Shown here: in pieces, positions 34,474 to 47,059 of the stretch
Layout of the letters: every line of letters begins with the position of its first letter
Position numbering within the stretch: the stretch's first letter is position 1
Assembly: GCA_027919835.1 (NCBI GenBank)
Contig: JANVFP010000018.1
Location: 1,054,001 to 1,118,000, forward strand
DNA length: 64,000 nucleotides
Source: Lentinula raphanica
Lineage: Eukaryota > Basidiomycota > Agaricomycetes > Agaricales > Omphalotaceae
Direction: 5' to 3'
Translations under genes and position numbers: made by a program
Notes under the pieces: model-generated
Database searches by the model: none
What the model was told of the DNA's origin: nothing
Seen by the model: the letters and a program-made list of their open reading frames with translations, nothing else

Positions 34474-37400
34474 ATGGCTGATACGCCAGACGTGCGCACT
34501 CTGTACGAAGAGCAGAGAGTCGATGACATTGAATCTCAGCTTCCCAACGAAAACACAGGCCATCATGTTGATGTATCATCTGCTGAGCGTCAATTCAACG
34601 AGCTATCGCGCCAGCTTTCGCGTCAATATAGTATCAAAAAATCAACGCTTGCTACTGCCAGTGTAGAGACTGCTCAAGTGAATGATATAGAGAAGGGAGC
34701 TGAAGAAGAGGAATCCTTTGATCTACGAGAATATCTTACTTCCTCCAACGATGCCAATCAGCAAGCTGGAATTCAACACAAGGTTCGTGTCGAGTGCTTT
34801 GACAGTAGTACTAGTGTGCTCACGTAGAGTGCTCAGCGTGTTGGTGTCACTTGGGAAGACTTGCAGGTGGATGTCATTGGAGGAGATAACAGTAAAGTAT
34901 GTGACAATATTCCTCGTTGATGATGCTCGATCTCATATATGTGGACCTTAGTTCTTCATTAGAACCTTCGCCAGTAATTATTTGCATCCCGTCTACTCGT
35001 CTATCGTCTTACTCTTGTCCAGATGCACTCCTTGGTTTCGTCATCAGTCCTATTACATTAATCTGGAGTTTCATTGCACCTCTACTGCCACAAAAAAATC
35101 TGCCAACCAAGTCGATCCTTCACAAGTAAGATTCAAGCTCATAACATCACGCATATATTCAATCACACACAAACAGATCGTCTGGCGTCCTCAAACCAGG
35201 TGAAATGTGTCTCGTTCTTGGGTGCCCTGGTGCTGGATGTACTACTTTCTTGAAAACCATTGCCAATCAACGTGAAGAATATGCCAATGTCAGCGGTCAG
35301 GTCCTGTATGCTGGTATGGACGCAGCAGAAATGGCCAAATACTACAAGGGCGAAGTAGTCTATAACGAGGAAGGTAAGCACACGTCCCCTTCTAAAGAGA
35401 AAGCAAGGCTGATTTATCACGACATGTGTTCAGATGACCGGCATATCGCAACTCTCACTGTCGAACAAACTCTCAAATTCGCTCTATCGACTAAAACTCC
35501 CGGTCCTAATGGCCGTCTACCGGGTGTCAGTCGACAGGAATTCGATCAAGAAGTGCTAGATACTCTATTGCGCATGCTTAACATAACCCATACTCGGCGC
35601 ACCCTGGTCGGGGACGAATTTGTTCGTGGTGTATCTGGAGGCGAACGGAAGCGTGTGTCTATCGCGGAGATGATGACTACCCGTGCCCGTGTTCAGTCTT
35701 GGGATAATTCTACTCGTGGCTTGGACGCTTCCACCGCTCTTGACTTTGTGAAGAGCTTGCGCGTAATGACAGATATTCTGGGCCAGACTACTTTTGTCAC
35801 GCTGTAGGTTTCCTTTGCTCTTTCTCATATCTTTCATTCAAATGTCCTGCTCAGGTACCAAGCTGGCGAAGGTATCTACGATCTTTTCGATAAGGTCATG
35901 GTCCTCAGCGAAGGTCGGCAAGTCTTCTATGGCCCCCCTTCTGAAGCGCGTGCCTATTTTGAAGACCTCGGTTACAAAGCGCTCCCTCGTCAAAGTACTG
36001 CTGACTACCTCACTGGATGTACCGACGTCAACGAACGACAGTTTGCTCCCGGTCGTTCGGCTGTTGATGTTCCCTCAACACCCGCTGCTCTGGAAAACGC
36101 ATATCTGACATCGAAGTACGCTCAAGACAATGCAGCCGAACTCGAGAAATACAAGCTGTTGATGGCCACCGATAAAGCTGATCAGGAAGCTTTCCGTGCC
36201 TCTGTTGCTGCCGACAAGAAGAAGGGAGTGTCAAAGAAGAGTCCGTACACTCTCGGATTTACCGGCCAGGTTCGCGCTTTGGCTGTTCGTCAGTTCCAGC
36301 AGAGGTGGCAGGACAAGTTTCAGTTGTATACCAGTTTCGCACTTAGTACAGTAAGTGAAAGTCTCACCAAATGCATCTGTGACAAGATTTCATTTCGGTG
36401 TAACAGATCCTCGCTATCGTCCTTGGCGGTGCTTTCTTTGCGTTGCCGACTACATCTGCTGGTGCATTCACTCGTGGAGGGTTAGTATCACCTACTCGTG
36501 ATAGGACTTCGACTTACCCCATTTCTCAGTCTCCTCTTCGCCGCTCTTCTGACAACATGTCTTGACGCGTTTATGGAAATGCCCACACAAATGATCGGTC
36601 GTCCGATTCTTCGCAAACAGACCAGCTACAGCATGTACCGCCCTTCAGCCATTGCGATAGGGAATACATTGGCCGATATGCCTTTCTCCGCTGCTCGAGT
36701 CTTGATATTCAACATATGTGTCTACTTCATGTCCAACCTCAATCGTTCGGCTGGAGGATTTTTCACGTTCCATATCTTCAACTACGTTGCGTTCTTGACA
36801 ATGCAGGGATTCTTCCGGACTTTTGGTCAGCTCTGCACTAACTTTGACTCTGCCTTCCGTCTGGCTACGTTCTTCATTCCCAACTTGTAAGCTTTCACCC
36901 CCTCGTGTTTTGATCGTACTGATACATGCGTACCAGTATCGAGTACACTGGATATATCCTGCCTGTGAACAGCATGAAACGCTGGCTGTTCTGGATATAC
37001 TATCTCAATCCAATCGCTTATGGTAAGGACACCTGAAAGATTCTTTTGACTATATTCTGCTGACACCAGTTCCCCGATAAGCCTGGCAAGGAATCATGGA
37101 AAATGAATTCAGACGTATCGATGTAAGGCCCTCCTACAGTTATCCTCAATTTCACTGGCTAACTTATCCTTTGTAGTTGACCTGCGATGGAGCTTACATC
37201 GTTCCACGTAACGGGAACGGCGTGACCAAATATCCTGATGGACTTGGGCCTAATCAGGTTTGCACGCTGTTCGGAGCATCTTCTGGTTCCACATCAGTCA
37301 CTGGGCACCAATACATCTTTGCTGGCTATGATCTCAACACGACCGACCTGTGGCGCCGATGTTTCCTCGTCCTTGTCGGCATGTTCTTCTTCTTCCAGCT

Positions 37401-40034
37401 GACCCAGGTCATTGCGCTGGAGTTCTTCCCGGTAATTATCAACCTCGTATTTTGATGAGGGGGCAAGGGCTAACGCAAATGAACTAGCAATACGTGGTTA
37501 ACGTTGGGTTCAAAATTTATGCCAAGGAAGATTCGGAGACGAAGAAACTCAACGAAGCTCAGCGTGCCAGGAGAGCTGCTCGTCTCGAAAAGGCTTCGGC
37601 TAACGAGAAACAAGCACAGGAAGATGAGAAGGCTGAACAGTAAGTTAAGTCTTGGTTTGTGTCAGCATGCGGGCTCATGAGCTGCTCTAGGATCGCGGAA
37701 CGCCCTTATAGAAAAACCTTCACCTGGGAAAAACTGAATTACACCGTTCCTGTTCCCGGCGGTACCAGACGCCTCCTCCACGATGTTTACGGATATGTCA
37801 AACCTGGAACTCTGACCGCTTTGATGGGTGCTAGTGGTGCGGGTAAGACCACCTGTCTCGACGTTTTGGCCCAGCGCAAGAATATTGGTGTCATTTCTGG
37901 TGATGTCCTTGTTGACGGTCGTCCTTTGACTTCTGATTTCGCTCGAGGTACTGCTTATGGTGGGTTTCTAAGCGTATGCTTTCTTGTCTTCTGGCTCACC
38001 TTTCGACAGCTGAACAGATGGACGTTCATGAAGGGACGGCGACTGTTCGGGAGGCCATGCGATTTTCTGCTTACCTTCGTCAACCAGCGGAGGTTCCCAT
38101 CGAAGAGAAAAATGCTTACGTCGAAGAAATCATCGAGCTACTCGAGCTGCAGGATCTTTCGGAAGCTGTGGTTTACTGCCTAGGGGTTGAAGCAAGGAAG
38201 AGGTTGACCATTGGTGTAGAGCTTGCCAGCAAGCCGGAGCTACTCCTTTTCCTAGATGAGCCTACCTCCGGTCTCGACGCACAAAGCGCTTGGAACTTGG
38301 TTCGTTTCTTGAGGAAGCTCGCTGATCAAGGCCAGGCGATTCTCTGCACCATTCATCAACCCTCGTCCCTCCTCTTTGAAAGCTTCGACCGTTTGCTCCT
38401 CCTCGAACGTGGCGGTGAAACGGTGTATTTTGGCGATATCGGAGCTGACTCTCACATCATTCGAGAATACTTTGCTCGTCATGGAGCTGTGTGCCCTTCG
38501 AACGTCAACCCAGCTGAATACATGCTTGAAGCGATCGGTGCTGGTGTCTCTCCCCGAGTTGGTGATCGCGACTGGAAGGATGTTTGGCTAGATTCACCGG
38601 AGTGCGCTACGGTTCGACAAGAGATTGAGGCTATCAAAAAGCAAGCCTTAGCTCGACCGGAACCTGACCGCAAGGCGATGAGCACTTGTAAGTGGCTTCT
38701 TTTGCTCGATCTTGATTCTAAGCAATGATGTTGACGGATCTTGGTAGATGCTACTTCCTTCTTGTATCAGCTCAAGCTTGTCGTTAGCCGAAACAACAGG
38801 GCTCTCTGGCGATCACCCGATTACATCTTCACTCGACTCTTTGTGTGTAGCTTCATATCTTTGTGGATCTCCCTTTCGTTCCTCCAGCTTGGAACCGGTC
38901 TCAGAGACTTGCAGTTCCGAGTCTTCGCTATGTGAGTTCATAACTCTCTTGCCTAAACTCGTGCTCATCTCTCTGTTAGATTCTGGGTTGCTGTGCTTCC
39001 TGCCATTGTTATGTCGCAGATAGAACCCATGTTCATTATGAATAGGCGTATCTTCATTCGAGGTTTGTGGTTTCGTTATTTTCTTGGTCTGAGACCAACC
39101 TCTGATTCAATCAACCAGAATCCTCAAGTCGAATATATTCACCATACGCTTTCGCCATTGGTCAATTGCTTGGTGAAATTCCCTACAATGTTCTTTGCGC
39201 AATAGTCTATTGGGTCCTCATGGGTCAGTTCATGCTGCTGTTGCTGCACGTCCGTCAACTCAACTGATATGAGTTTCATGACAGTGTATCCAATTGGATT
39301 TGGACAGGGTTCAGCTGGGGTGGACGGTACAGGCTTCCAACTTTGGGTCATCATATGCATGATGCTGGTACGTAGTTCGTGCCTATGTTGGGCTTACGAT
39401 GCTCATGGCCCTTTTTAAGTTTGGTGTATCCCTTGGACAGCTCATTGCCGCCGTCTCTCCTAGCGTACAAGTTGCAGTCCTGTTCAATCCGTTCATTGGT
39501 CTAGTACTCACGACCTTCTGTGGTGTCACCATTCCCTATCCAACCATGAATTCGTTCTGGCGTAGCTGGCTCTATCAATTGGATCCATACACTCGTACAT
39601 TGGCGGCTATGCTTTCCACTGAGTTACAGTACGTTTCTATCCTGACATCAGTAGTGTATTGTTTGCTCATGACTCTTCAGTGGTCTCGTCATCTCTTGCA
39701 AGAGCGATGAATTCAACTACTTTAACCCACCCTCCGGTCAAACATGTGGCGAGTGGGCAGATGATTTCGTGAGCGCCTTCGGAGGCTACATCAACAACCG
39801 CAACGCTACATCGTCTTGCGAGTACTGCCAATATCAGTATGGTGATGAGTTCTACACTCCTCTGAACATCAGCTTCGATAACCGGTGGAGGGATGTGTTT
39901 ATCATCTTTGCGTTCTTCGGTGAGTTCGATGGTTATTACTGTATTCCTTGCAATCGTCTGACCGTTCTACGTTAGTTTTCAATGTTATAGTGACGATTAT
40001 TGCTTCGCGTTTCCTTCGGTACGCTAAGCGGTAG
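34474..40034 (+). CDS. PDR-type (ABCG) multidrug efflux transporter, copy 2
   Basis: Tandem paralogue of the gene at 24897-30489, same orientation, with the same intron positions wherever I compared them (first exon 34474-34782, last exon starting near 39976). The protein is very similar along its length. NBD1 reads [22 protein letters not shown] and [12 protein letters not shown]2 reads [21 protein letters not shown] and [13 protein letters not shown] saw no stop or frameshift inside the exons. Differences are scattered (for example EDLGYKALP against ESLGYNALP), introns are more diverged than exons, and both copies appear functional. Shared promoter blocks suggest related regulation, though the inserted 2.9 kb may have changed it. 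Confidence 0.94.
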
Positions 40035-40385
40035 TATGTACTGCTGGCAGAATCTTCTGTCCAAAGATTCATGTTCTATCTTCATGCCCATACGCACAGT
40101 TCACGACGAACGCTATCGATCACATCATACATCCTATACTTGCATATATCATCATCATATCTGTATCCATCTTGTCGTTGGTTAGATTCTTGCATAGATC
40201 TCAGTGTGTCCGTATTTCCGTAGTGCTCTAGTTATAATAAAGTTATCAAGTTATTAATGTCTTCAGGTTCTCGCTGTTTGCACACCCAGGCCCCCCAGCT
40301 TCGAAGATTGCAGAAATTGCAGGTCGTTCACTTACAAACAAGCAGGAGCAGTCGATTATATTGGATCCCACACACCACTGGTAAT
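40035..40385. other. Convergent intergenic region
   Basis: About 350 bp between the convergent ABC copy 2 and the proteasome gene; it should contain both terminators. No gene seen. Confidence 0.5.
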
Positions 40386-41440
40386 TTACATTTGATCAAT
40401 GACTGCATTGAGGCCACTTTCATCTAGAATCTCGAACCCCTTTGCTTTTGTGACCTGCAGAGAACAATGTAGCATGTTATTCGAATAGAGAATGGGCCAG
40501 CGCACCTGAGCCAGTTGTACGTTGTGGCGATCGAGTTTCTCTTCCATGACTTGCTTCAGTATACGTAGGGTTAGTATTTGAGCTTCTTGTAGGGTCATTT
40601 TCTGGGATGAACGTATGAGCTTTCTGGTAATCATTCAGAAATCAAAACAAGGACGCACCGAGTGCCATTTGTCCTGCAGTTCTGCCTGAGCAGCTTCTGA
40701 GCCAGACCCGATTGCCTTCGCTTGGTAACGAACGAATGTACCAGATGGATCCGTGTGATATCTATATGATGTTCAATTGAGCACTGCATCGCATCCCTCA
40801 ACAATGTCGACAGACTCACAACTGTGGACCCAGCTCATCGATTCCAGCAATCAACAAAGCAACCCCAAACGGTCTACTCATCATAGCATCCTCATCATGC
40901 ACACTCTCTCCAAACCGCAGTGCCAGATCACACACTGCCTGGGTCACACTCTCCACCTTGATCTTCTCGTCGTACGTGAAGGAATGATTCTGTGCGGTCA
41001 CTCGAGCATGGTCAATCATCGTTCGTGCGTCGGCGGTGAGACCAGACATTGCACAACCGAGATGAGAGTCGATTTCCATGATTTTCTCGATCGAGCTTGA
41101 TTCGATTAAGGGAGATTGAACACGTTTTTCGACGCCGAGGACAACGCCTTCGTCTGTTCGGACACCGACTGTTGTTGAGCCTAGCTATTGGAGAGTATAA
41201 GGATAGCAGTATGCTGAGACTGGGTTCTTGAAGTACCTTTATTGCTTCAATGGCATATTCAACTGGAAGATGAGTTAGTGATTGAAGCTGAAATGAAAGA
41301 AATGCGGCGCACCTTGGAACAACCGTCCTTCGGGAGAGAAAGTGTTGACACCACGGTCTGTGAGTTGTGTTATAGCGTATTATTATCAGATATTCTGGAT
41401 GCTCGAAGATCTTACCGTATTCTGAACGCGTCAAGAACAT
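40386..41440 (-). CDS. PUP2: 20S proteasome subunit alpha type-5
   Basis: A structural alpha-ring subunit of the 20S proteasome core. Seven exons on the minus strand: 41440-41416, 41357-41313, 41262-41237, 41184-40820, 40761-40659, 40601-40506, 40454-40386, giving 242 residues, the usual size. The N-terminus [20 protein letters not shown] is diagnostic for alpha-5, followed by [45 protein letters not shown] and [13 protein letters not shown]. The C-terminal helix [18 protein letters not shown] is intact. Phase is kept at every junction. It is transcribed divergently from the inositol monophosphatase gene. Confidence 0.97.
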
Positions 41441-41744
41441 ATTGGTTGGAGTGAAAGATTGGGAATGAAGAAGATGATTGATTTGAAGCTTGCGTATGTC
41501 GACGCGCGTACAAGACCGTGCGACATTCCACTCTACACCAAATTTATCGAAATTTTGGAACTCTATATCGTCCTTTGCTATGCATCTATTATTGTTGCAA
41601 TGAAGTCGTTTCTATCTGTTTGATTAACCTATCTCTCTCTTCTCCTTCGGCTATCGGCACGTTCTGCGATGGCGAACGTGTGCGTGCTCTGATGAACTCA
41701 CATTTCTGGAATCTGCGTTCAAATTTCTACAACCAACATCCATC
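41441..41744. promoter_or_regulatory. Divergent promoter region
   Basis: A 304-bp gap between the start codons of the proteasome and inositol monophosphatase genes; both promoters must lie here. It is rich in TCT/CTC pyrimidine tracts near 41635. No proteasome-type control element was recognised. Confidence 0.6.
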
Positions 41745-43101
41745 ATGCCCGCCAACGAACTCTCGACTAACGATCTCAAACTCATCCTCGACTTCACCGT
41801 CAGCCTCGCTCGCAAAGCTGGTCAACTCATTCTCGAAGGATCAGAAGCCATCCAAATGACAGGATCGAACGTAGATGAGAAGAAAAACTCTGTGGATCTG
41901 GTCACCGAATATGATGTTCGCGTTGAAGAGCTTGTGAAGAAGGAGATATCTGATACTTATCCTGACTTCAAATTGTATGTCTATATATGCCGGCTTTTCA
42001 TCGCAAAAGGATCTCGTTTCATCAGGTTTGGTGTAGTATTGGAGAAGAATCCTACGCTGCAGGCTCCCGCTCGCCTCTGACGGATGACCCGACCTATTGT
42101 GTTGATCCAATCGGTGTGTTCACCCAATCTGTCGAATACGAGTGGCCGCTAATGTCTGTTTCGTCAGATGGGACCACCAACTTCGTTCACGGTTTTCCTT
42201 GGGTCTGTATCTCTCTCGGGTTGATTTACAAGAAGGTTCCTGTCCTCGGTGTCATCTACAATCCTTTCCTCGATCTCCTGGTGAGCTCATTCGAACAATC
42301 ATATTCCTTGAGTCCAGCTCAAATTGAGGTCACCAGTATACCGGGATCAAGGGTCAAGGCTCCTATCTCTCCCGACACGGAGGTGCTCCCATGCGACTCC
42401 CTCTAGCCAAAAGTCCCAAGCCTCTAGCTACTCTGAACCATGCTCTCATCGGTGAGCGATATTCATGTTCGCTATATATAGAAACTCGTCATCTCATCCC
42501 TTCCAGCCGTGGAATGGGGAAACGACCGGACGATCGATCCGTTAACCAAACGCTCAGAGTCTTTTCACAAGCTCGCAGGTGATCCAGACAAAGGCGTAGA
42601 GGGAGGTCGTATGGCACATTCCCTTCGATCCCTAGGTAGTTCAGCAATGAATTTTGCCACTGTTGCGCAAGGGGGATTAGATATTTACTGGTAAGCGCTA
42701 AGCAGCTGATTTGTTATCTTCAGCGTGTATATGCTAATTGTTCTTGTTCTTCGTTTTTGAACACGTAGGGAAATCGGATGCTGGCCTTGGGACGTATGTG
42801 CCGGCATGGTCATCGCTCAGGAAGCGGGCGGAGTGGTAACCGGTTCGCATGCTTACTACGAAAACACGAAGGACTCGTCCTCATTTGGAGTGCTGAACGA
42901 GGAGATTCTGACTGGAAGGAAATACCTGGTCGTCCGTGCTGTTGGAGACTCCGAGGTCCGTCTTTCATGCCCTATCGTTCTACTTGGCAATGGTGTCAAT
43001 GCAGTAAAATATGATGTTCACAGAATGAAAAGGGCCGTGATGCACAGAAGAGGATTATGGGTGAATTCTATGATACAGTCATAGACTACAATGTTTCCTA
43101 G
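41745..43101 (+). CDS. Inositol monophosphatase family protein
   Basis: Mg2+-dependent phosphatase that releases inositol from inositol monophosphate in the phosphoinositide cycle; fungal relatives include the quinate-cluster protein QutG. Seven exons: 41745-41974, 42037-42113, 42168-42280, 42337-42451, 42507-42690, 42769-42955, 43024-43101 (327 aa, phases consistent). The metal-binding motifs are complete: IGEES (about residue 77), DPIDGTTNFVHGFPW (about 100-115), and the C-terminal WPWDVCAGMVIAQEAGG. The last exon (NEKGRDAQKRIMGEFYD) matches the C-terminal helix of the family. The number and spacing of motifs fit IMPase rather than the related bisphosphatases. Confidence 0.93.
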
Positions 43102-44260
43102 ACGCCGATTGTTTCCCTAGACACCAAGGCGTCGTTGAGCTAGACGCTGCTAGACGGGACTGACTCTTAGTTGCTTCCACAATGCACATGCTCTCGATGT
43201 TCCTAGGCTATGCTTTCCCCTTTTGACTGATAATCGATAACAGCTCACAGCACGAAGGGCAGTGCTGTCAGTGCACCAGTGCGTTTCTCAGTGGCCACCT
43301 GTCTGTACTTGTGTTCGCCGCCGGAGGTTTGAGTCTCGACTTTGTCTGGCTGAAACGAGAAAAAGAGAAAAAATAGCTCATGTTACAACGGATCATCTCG
43401 TCTTCAAGGGCTCACTCACAGCTCTTATTAGGTCTCAAGCAGCCTCAAGCTTCGAATCTACACCAGCTTCTGGTATGAGCTCCCGCTTCTTTCGCAGTCG
43501 CAATGCTCACTTTCGTGGACCTATCTCGCCACTGGCGCAAGAATGACAAGAGACAAGCACTCGTACGTCGACGGACATTAGCGGACGTATTGAAACATTC
43601 TGAAGCAATCCAAGGCTGTTCGAAAGACGAACGGATGTAATCGAGTTCGGCCTATGCTGGCCTATCTCTATATATTCTTCGACCTTTTCCGACTCGGAAC
43701 TGCGGTGGACGCTTGGAGGTGTCGAGAGATGTTTGGTAGGTCAAATACACAGTTCTTTCTGCCGTCGAACTTCGGGTTTGCATATGGTATAGCCTGGTAT
43801 AGCTGTTACTCGCTCAGTCGATATGGAGCGAGTCATTTACCGGGGAAAAGAGAACCCACAAGAGCCCACAAATAACGCGATAACGATTGACACATTCGGC
43901 CTTCTTCAAGCAGGGGGTTGGTCTGGGTTGGTAAAATCCACGTCCAGATTGGTACGGACTTTGAATAATTTCCCTTCACTCTATTTCTGGTTCCGAGGGT
44001 TTCTGCCAATGGAGGTGGAGTGAGGGCTTTGCCAGCACCGACACTGAAACAGTCCAAAATTAGGAAATCTAACCGAGCTGAACAAGATAAAAACCACAAG
44101 ACCTTGTGATAGCTCAATCGTGGTTCTCCCCTTCACACTCTTTTCTTTGCTGGCAAAGAATAGTACTAGCGAGTTGACTCTACTTTCATTCCGTCTGTCT
44201 ATCAGTCATTTTTCCCTCTTCGATGTTCAATTTGACTCACTAAATATTTTCCAGACCACA
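43102..44260. other. Intergenic, no gene seen
   Basis: About 1.16 kb between the phosphatase gene and a small secreted-protein gene. ORFs at 43262-43546 and 43654-43875 show no signal peptide, domain or splice structure. A short run of TAGACGC-type repeats occurs near 43084-43155. Confidence 0.45.
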
Positions 44261-45115
44261 ATGCGCTTGATTTCTATCGTCGTCGCCGCCATGATCTCTG
44301 GTCTCGTATCTGCCATGCCTGTTCCTGTGAGTGACCAATTATGCCGTTTCGATGAGTATCGAATCTAATCGATTTTCTGTCTTTTCTAGCTAGACGATGT
44401 CACAGTAGTGCCGCGTTCCGTCGCTGGTCGAGGGCCCCGGCTATCTCGTCGTGAAAGGCCACAATCTGTTGGACGCGAGGAATACCAGAGCCGTCTGCTC
44501 ACCCAACAATTGGAAACGGCAGTACAAGGTCCAGAACGAGCGACGACTCCACCAGGCTTGCCGGAGGGACAGCAAGTGACAGAGCCAAACCCGGCTATTG
44601 CGCCGCATCCTGGAGCTTCACCTGCAGGCCGGCGAGGCTCAGAGACCGGTTCGGAAGCAGGTTCGGAAGCAGGGTCAGAAAGGTCTCCTACCCACTTTAG
44701 AAGTTCGCCACCGCTTACAGTGTCCCATAGTCAAACATCACCTGCAAATCCCCTGTTGAACATCGAATTCGTCCCTGGCGCAGTTCATGCGAGCAGTGAG
44801 GAGATTAAGGAATTGACGGAAAAGACGGTCAGATTCGGAGTGCTCGAGACCACTGGCTATAGCGGCAGGCGCAGCGTCGCTGAACACGAATTCCACTTCG
44901 TCAATTTATATGCAGGGCACACGTTCACCGAGCGCCAGTCTCTACACTTCAAGATGCATGATAGCCGACTGATCGGCTTGTGTAACGAGGGATGTGTCGG
45001 CACGGCCGGTTTTGAGGCTGGCAATCCACCTCGCTATCTTGGAAGGATTAGCCAAGTGATGGAATATGCGAATGGTACAGAGTTAGCAGTGCAGCACTAC
45101 CCGCAACTTGGATAG
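44261..45115 (+). CDS. Small secreted protein with GSEAGSE repeat, function unknown
   Basis: Two exons, 44261-44326 and 44390-45115, give 263 residues. The first exon encodes a signal peptide (MRLISIVVAAMISGLVSA, cleavage before MPVP). The N-terminal 120 residues of the mature protein are Pro/Arg/Ser-rich and probably disordered, with a perfect short repeat GSETGSEAGSEAGSE near residues 92-106. The C-terminal 110 residues look folded (FVPGAVHASSEEIKELTEKT, then FHFVNLYAGHTFTERQSL, then YLGRISQVMEY) and contain a close Cys pair (LCNEGCVG). No family was recognised. A signal peptide on a separate first exon is common in secreted fungal proteins. Confidence 0.7.
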
Positions 45116-46079
45116 AGTTACATGGACGCATACTACTAGACATATATAATCAAATCTTCTGAAATTTACCTCCATTCCATCTCGTCTTGAATTGAAGGAG
45201 TGCTATTCACATCGATGCATCATTGGTAGGAACATAGTGCGCGTTCTGCGTTTCTACTAAGGTCTCGAGATGCCAGGAAATTGGATCCTTGGGATCTGTG
45301 GACTCTCGGAAGCGCCAGCAAACGGTTCGCGTGTTCATAGAAACACGAAGAACTTCGAGCCCTCGATTGATCAAGTGATGTGATGAATGGAGAGGTTAGT
45401 ATGACCAGATTATGACCGGAAGGCAATGGTTGGCAGTTCGTGCTGTCGGGGACTCACCGCCGGAGGTCTGACTCTGACAGGTTCATGACTTTCCTCTACA
45501 AGGTATACACCGTGGCACGGTGTTGTGCTCGCGAAGCCTAATCCCAGTTCGAGTACGTTGGAGCTTAATCCCAGTTTGAGTATGCATGCGGAGTTGTTGT
45601 AATTTGAGAATATATGCATGAGGATACTTCATTGTCGAGGTCAAACAGTTGGATGAAGCAGTTGTGTGATCACCAGAAGACCTTGCTGTACAAAGAGGAG
45701 GAATATGGAGGAGTTGAAAACACAGGAAAGGCTCACTGATGTCCAGATGAACATAACCTCCAGCCTCTTCAAGATCAATGGAAAAAGTCAAATTTTCACG
45801 TATTAACACCGTTCAAAAGTGAACGAAGTCATATTAGAGGGTATAAAGATGAAAATGGATGAGTTACAAGGTGAGAGAGTAAACGAGAAAGGATGTATTT
45901 GAATCTACTTGAACGCACGGATGCGGGCCCGTCCCTTGTACGTGCAAACGCCAAACAAATACAAACCCAGACCACACTCTACGGACCCTGTACAGCTGTA
46001 CTCTGCTGTACTACGGACCTCACATGAAACCACTTGCTTCGCTTCGCTCACAACAACTTCATGTTGGTGACTCAACTTT
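45116..46079. other. Intergenic, no gene seen
   Basis: About 960 bp after the secreted-protein gene. Two overlapping minus-strand ORFs (45410-45809) have no recognisable features. The repeat-rich right part of the window begins at its end. Confidence 0.45.
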
Positions 46080-46354
46080 CACTGCATGCACGACTAGATA
46101 AGTGGTCCAAAACTATGTTGAACTTATTTTGAACTCTTGAATAATGGGAAAATCCTAAGTAGCCCCACATATGGTAAAATATATTTTAAACATATTTCAA
46201 AAAATAACCATGTATGTAAATTTATGGTCAACTTTTGGTAGAAAATCTAATTATGTTTACCATATATGGTGCTACTTAGTATGTTCCCATTATCCGAGAG
46301 TTCAAAATAATTTCATCATAATCTGGGACCACTTATTTGGTCATGCATGCAGTG
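46080..46354. mobile_element. 275-bp MITE with about 100-bp inverted repeats, CACTA-like ends
   Basis: The ends are CACTGCATGCA and TGCATGCAGTG, and the imperfect inverted repeats extend roughly 100 bp on each side (for example AAGTGGTCC...GGACCACTT, and CCACATATGGTAAA against TTTACCATATATGG). A 3-bp TTT target duplication flanks it (46077-46079 and 46355-46357). CACT ends with 3-bp duplications point to the CACTA/CMC superfamily (inference). No coding sequence. Confidence 0.75.
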
Positions 46355-46421
46355 TTTGTTCTCATCTCTCACCGAACATAATTCGTATGATGTTCCATTT
46401 GTACAAAAAATAATTAGCGCC

Positions 46422-46590
46422 GAATGAGTATGTAGGTTTGCGCCGAACTAATTTATTCGGCCATCTCCCTCAAATGATGCCAAATTTAACGCTGCGCCGA
46501 GATTTTTCCAGCGCCAGCGCCGAAAAATTGGTTGCGCCAGCGCACAAAACTGTCTGCGCCACCACCGAAAATTACACTTAAGTTTTTTGA
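46422..46590 (-). repeat. Interspersed GGCGC-rich repeat, copy 1
   Basis: On the minus strand this reads TCAAAAAACTTAAGTGTAAT, then a series of GGCGC(A/T) units (GGTGGCGCAGACAG, TGCGCTGGCGCAACC, TTCGGCGCTGGCGC), ending near TTCGGCGCTAATT. The same sequence occurs on the plus strand at 54557-54736. A MITE abuts its TTTTTTGA end. Confidence 0.85.
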
Positions 46591-47059
46591 GAGTGCAGAG
46601 TCCAGAAGGGTGCTTAAAAAGGCTTGTACCCAAGTAGTTTTAGTATTTTAGTCAATATTATGATTTTATTACAGTAATATATTGCTTTGAGATAGCCCTT
46701 CGCAAGGAGACAACACCGCGAGGAGACGCGTTGAAAAAGTTCTCAGCCACATGTGATCTTCATGTGATCTTTGACGCTCATATCAGATGACTATGTGGCT
46801 GTAATGGGCCATGACTCATAAGTCTAGACTTCTCTGATGATCGGATCAGATCTAGGTGATCGGATCGGCACCTGATTTTTTGTCACGTGCATTTCACATG
46901 TTGCTGAGAACTTTTACAACACATCTCCTCGCGGTGTTGTCTCCTTGCGAAGGGCTATCTCAAAGCAATATATTACTGTAATAAAATCATAATATTGACT
47001 AAAATACTAAAACTACTTGGGTACAAGCCTTTTTAAGCACCCTTCTGGACTCTGCACTC
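46591..47059. mobile_element. 469-bp foldback MITE with about 155-bp terminal inverted repeats
   Basis: Arms 46591-46745 and 46904-47059 are near-perfect inverted repeats, starting GAGTGCAGAG and ending CTCTGCACTC. A 5-bp duplication TTTGA flanks it (46586-46590 and 47060-47064). The 158-bp centre carries no ORF but includes repeated GATCGGATC strings. Superfamily undetermined. Confidence 0.88.

Noticed and set aside
24897..40034. One of the two ABC transporter copies being a pseudogene
   Set aside because: All exons I checked in both copies are open with matching phases, and the degenerate ATP-site motifs are normal for fungal PDR pumps.
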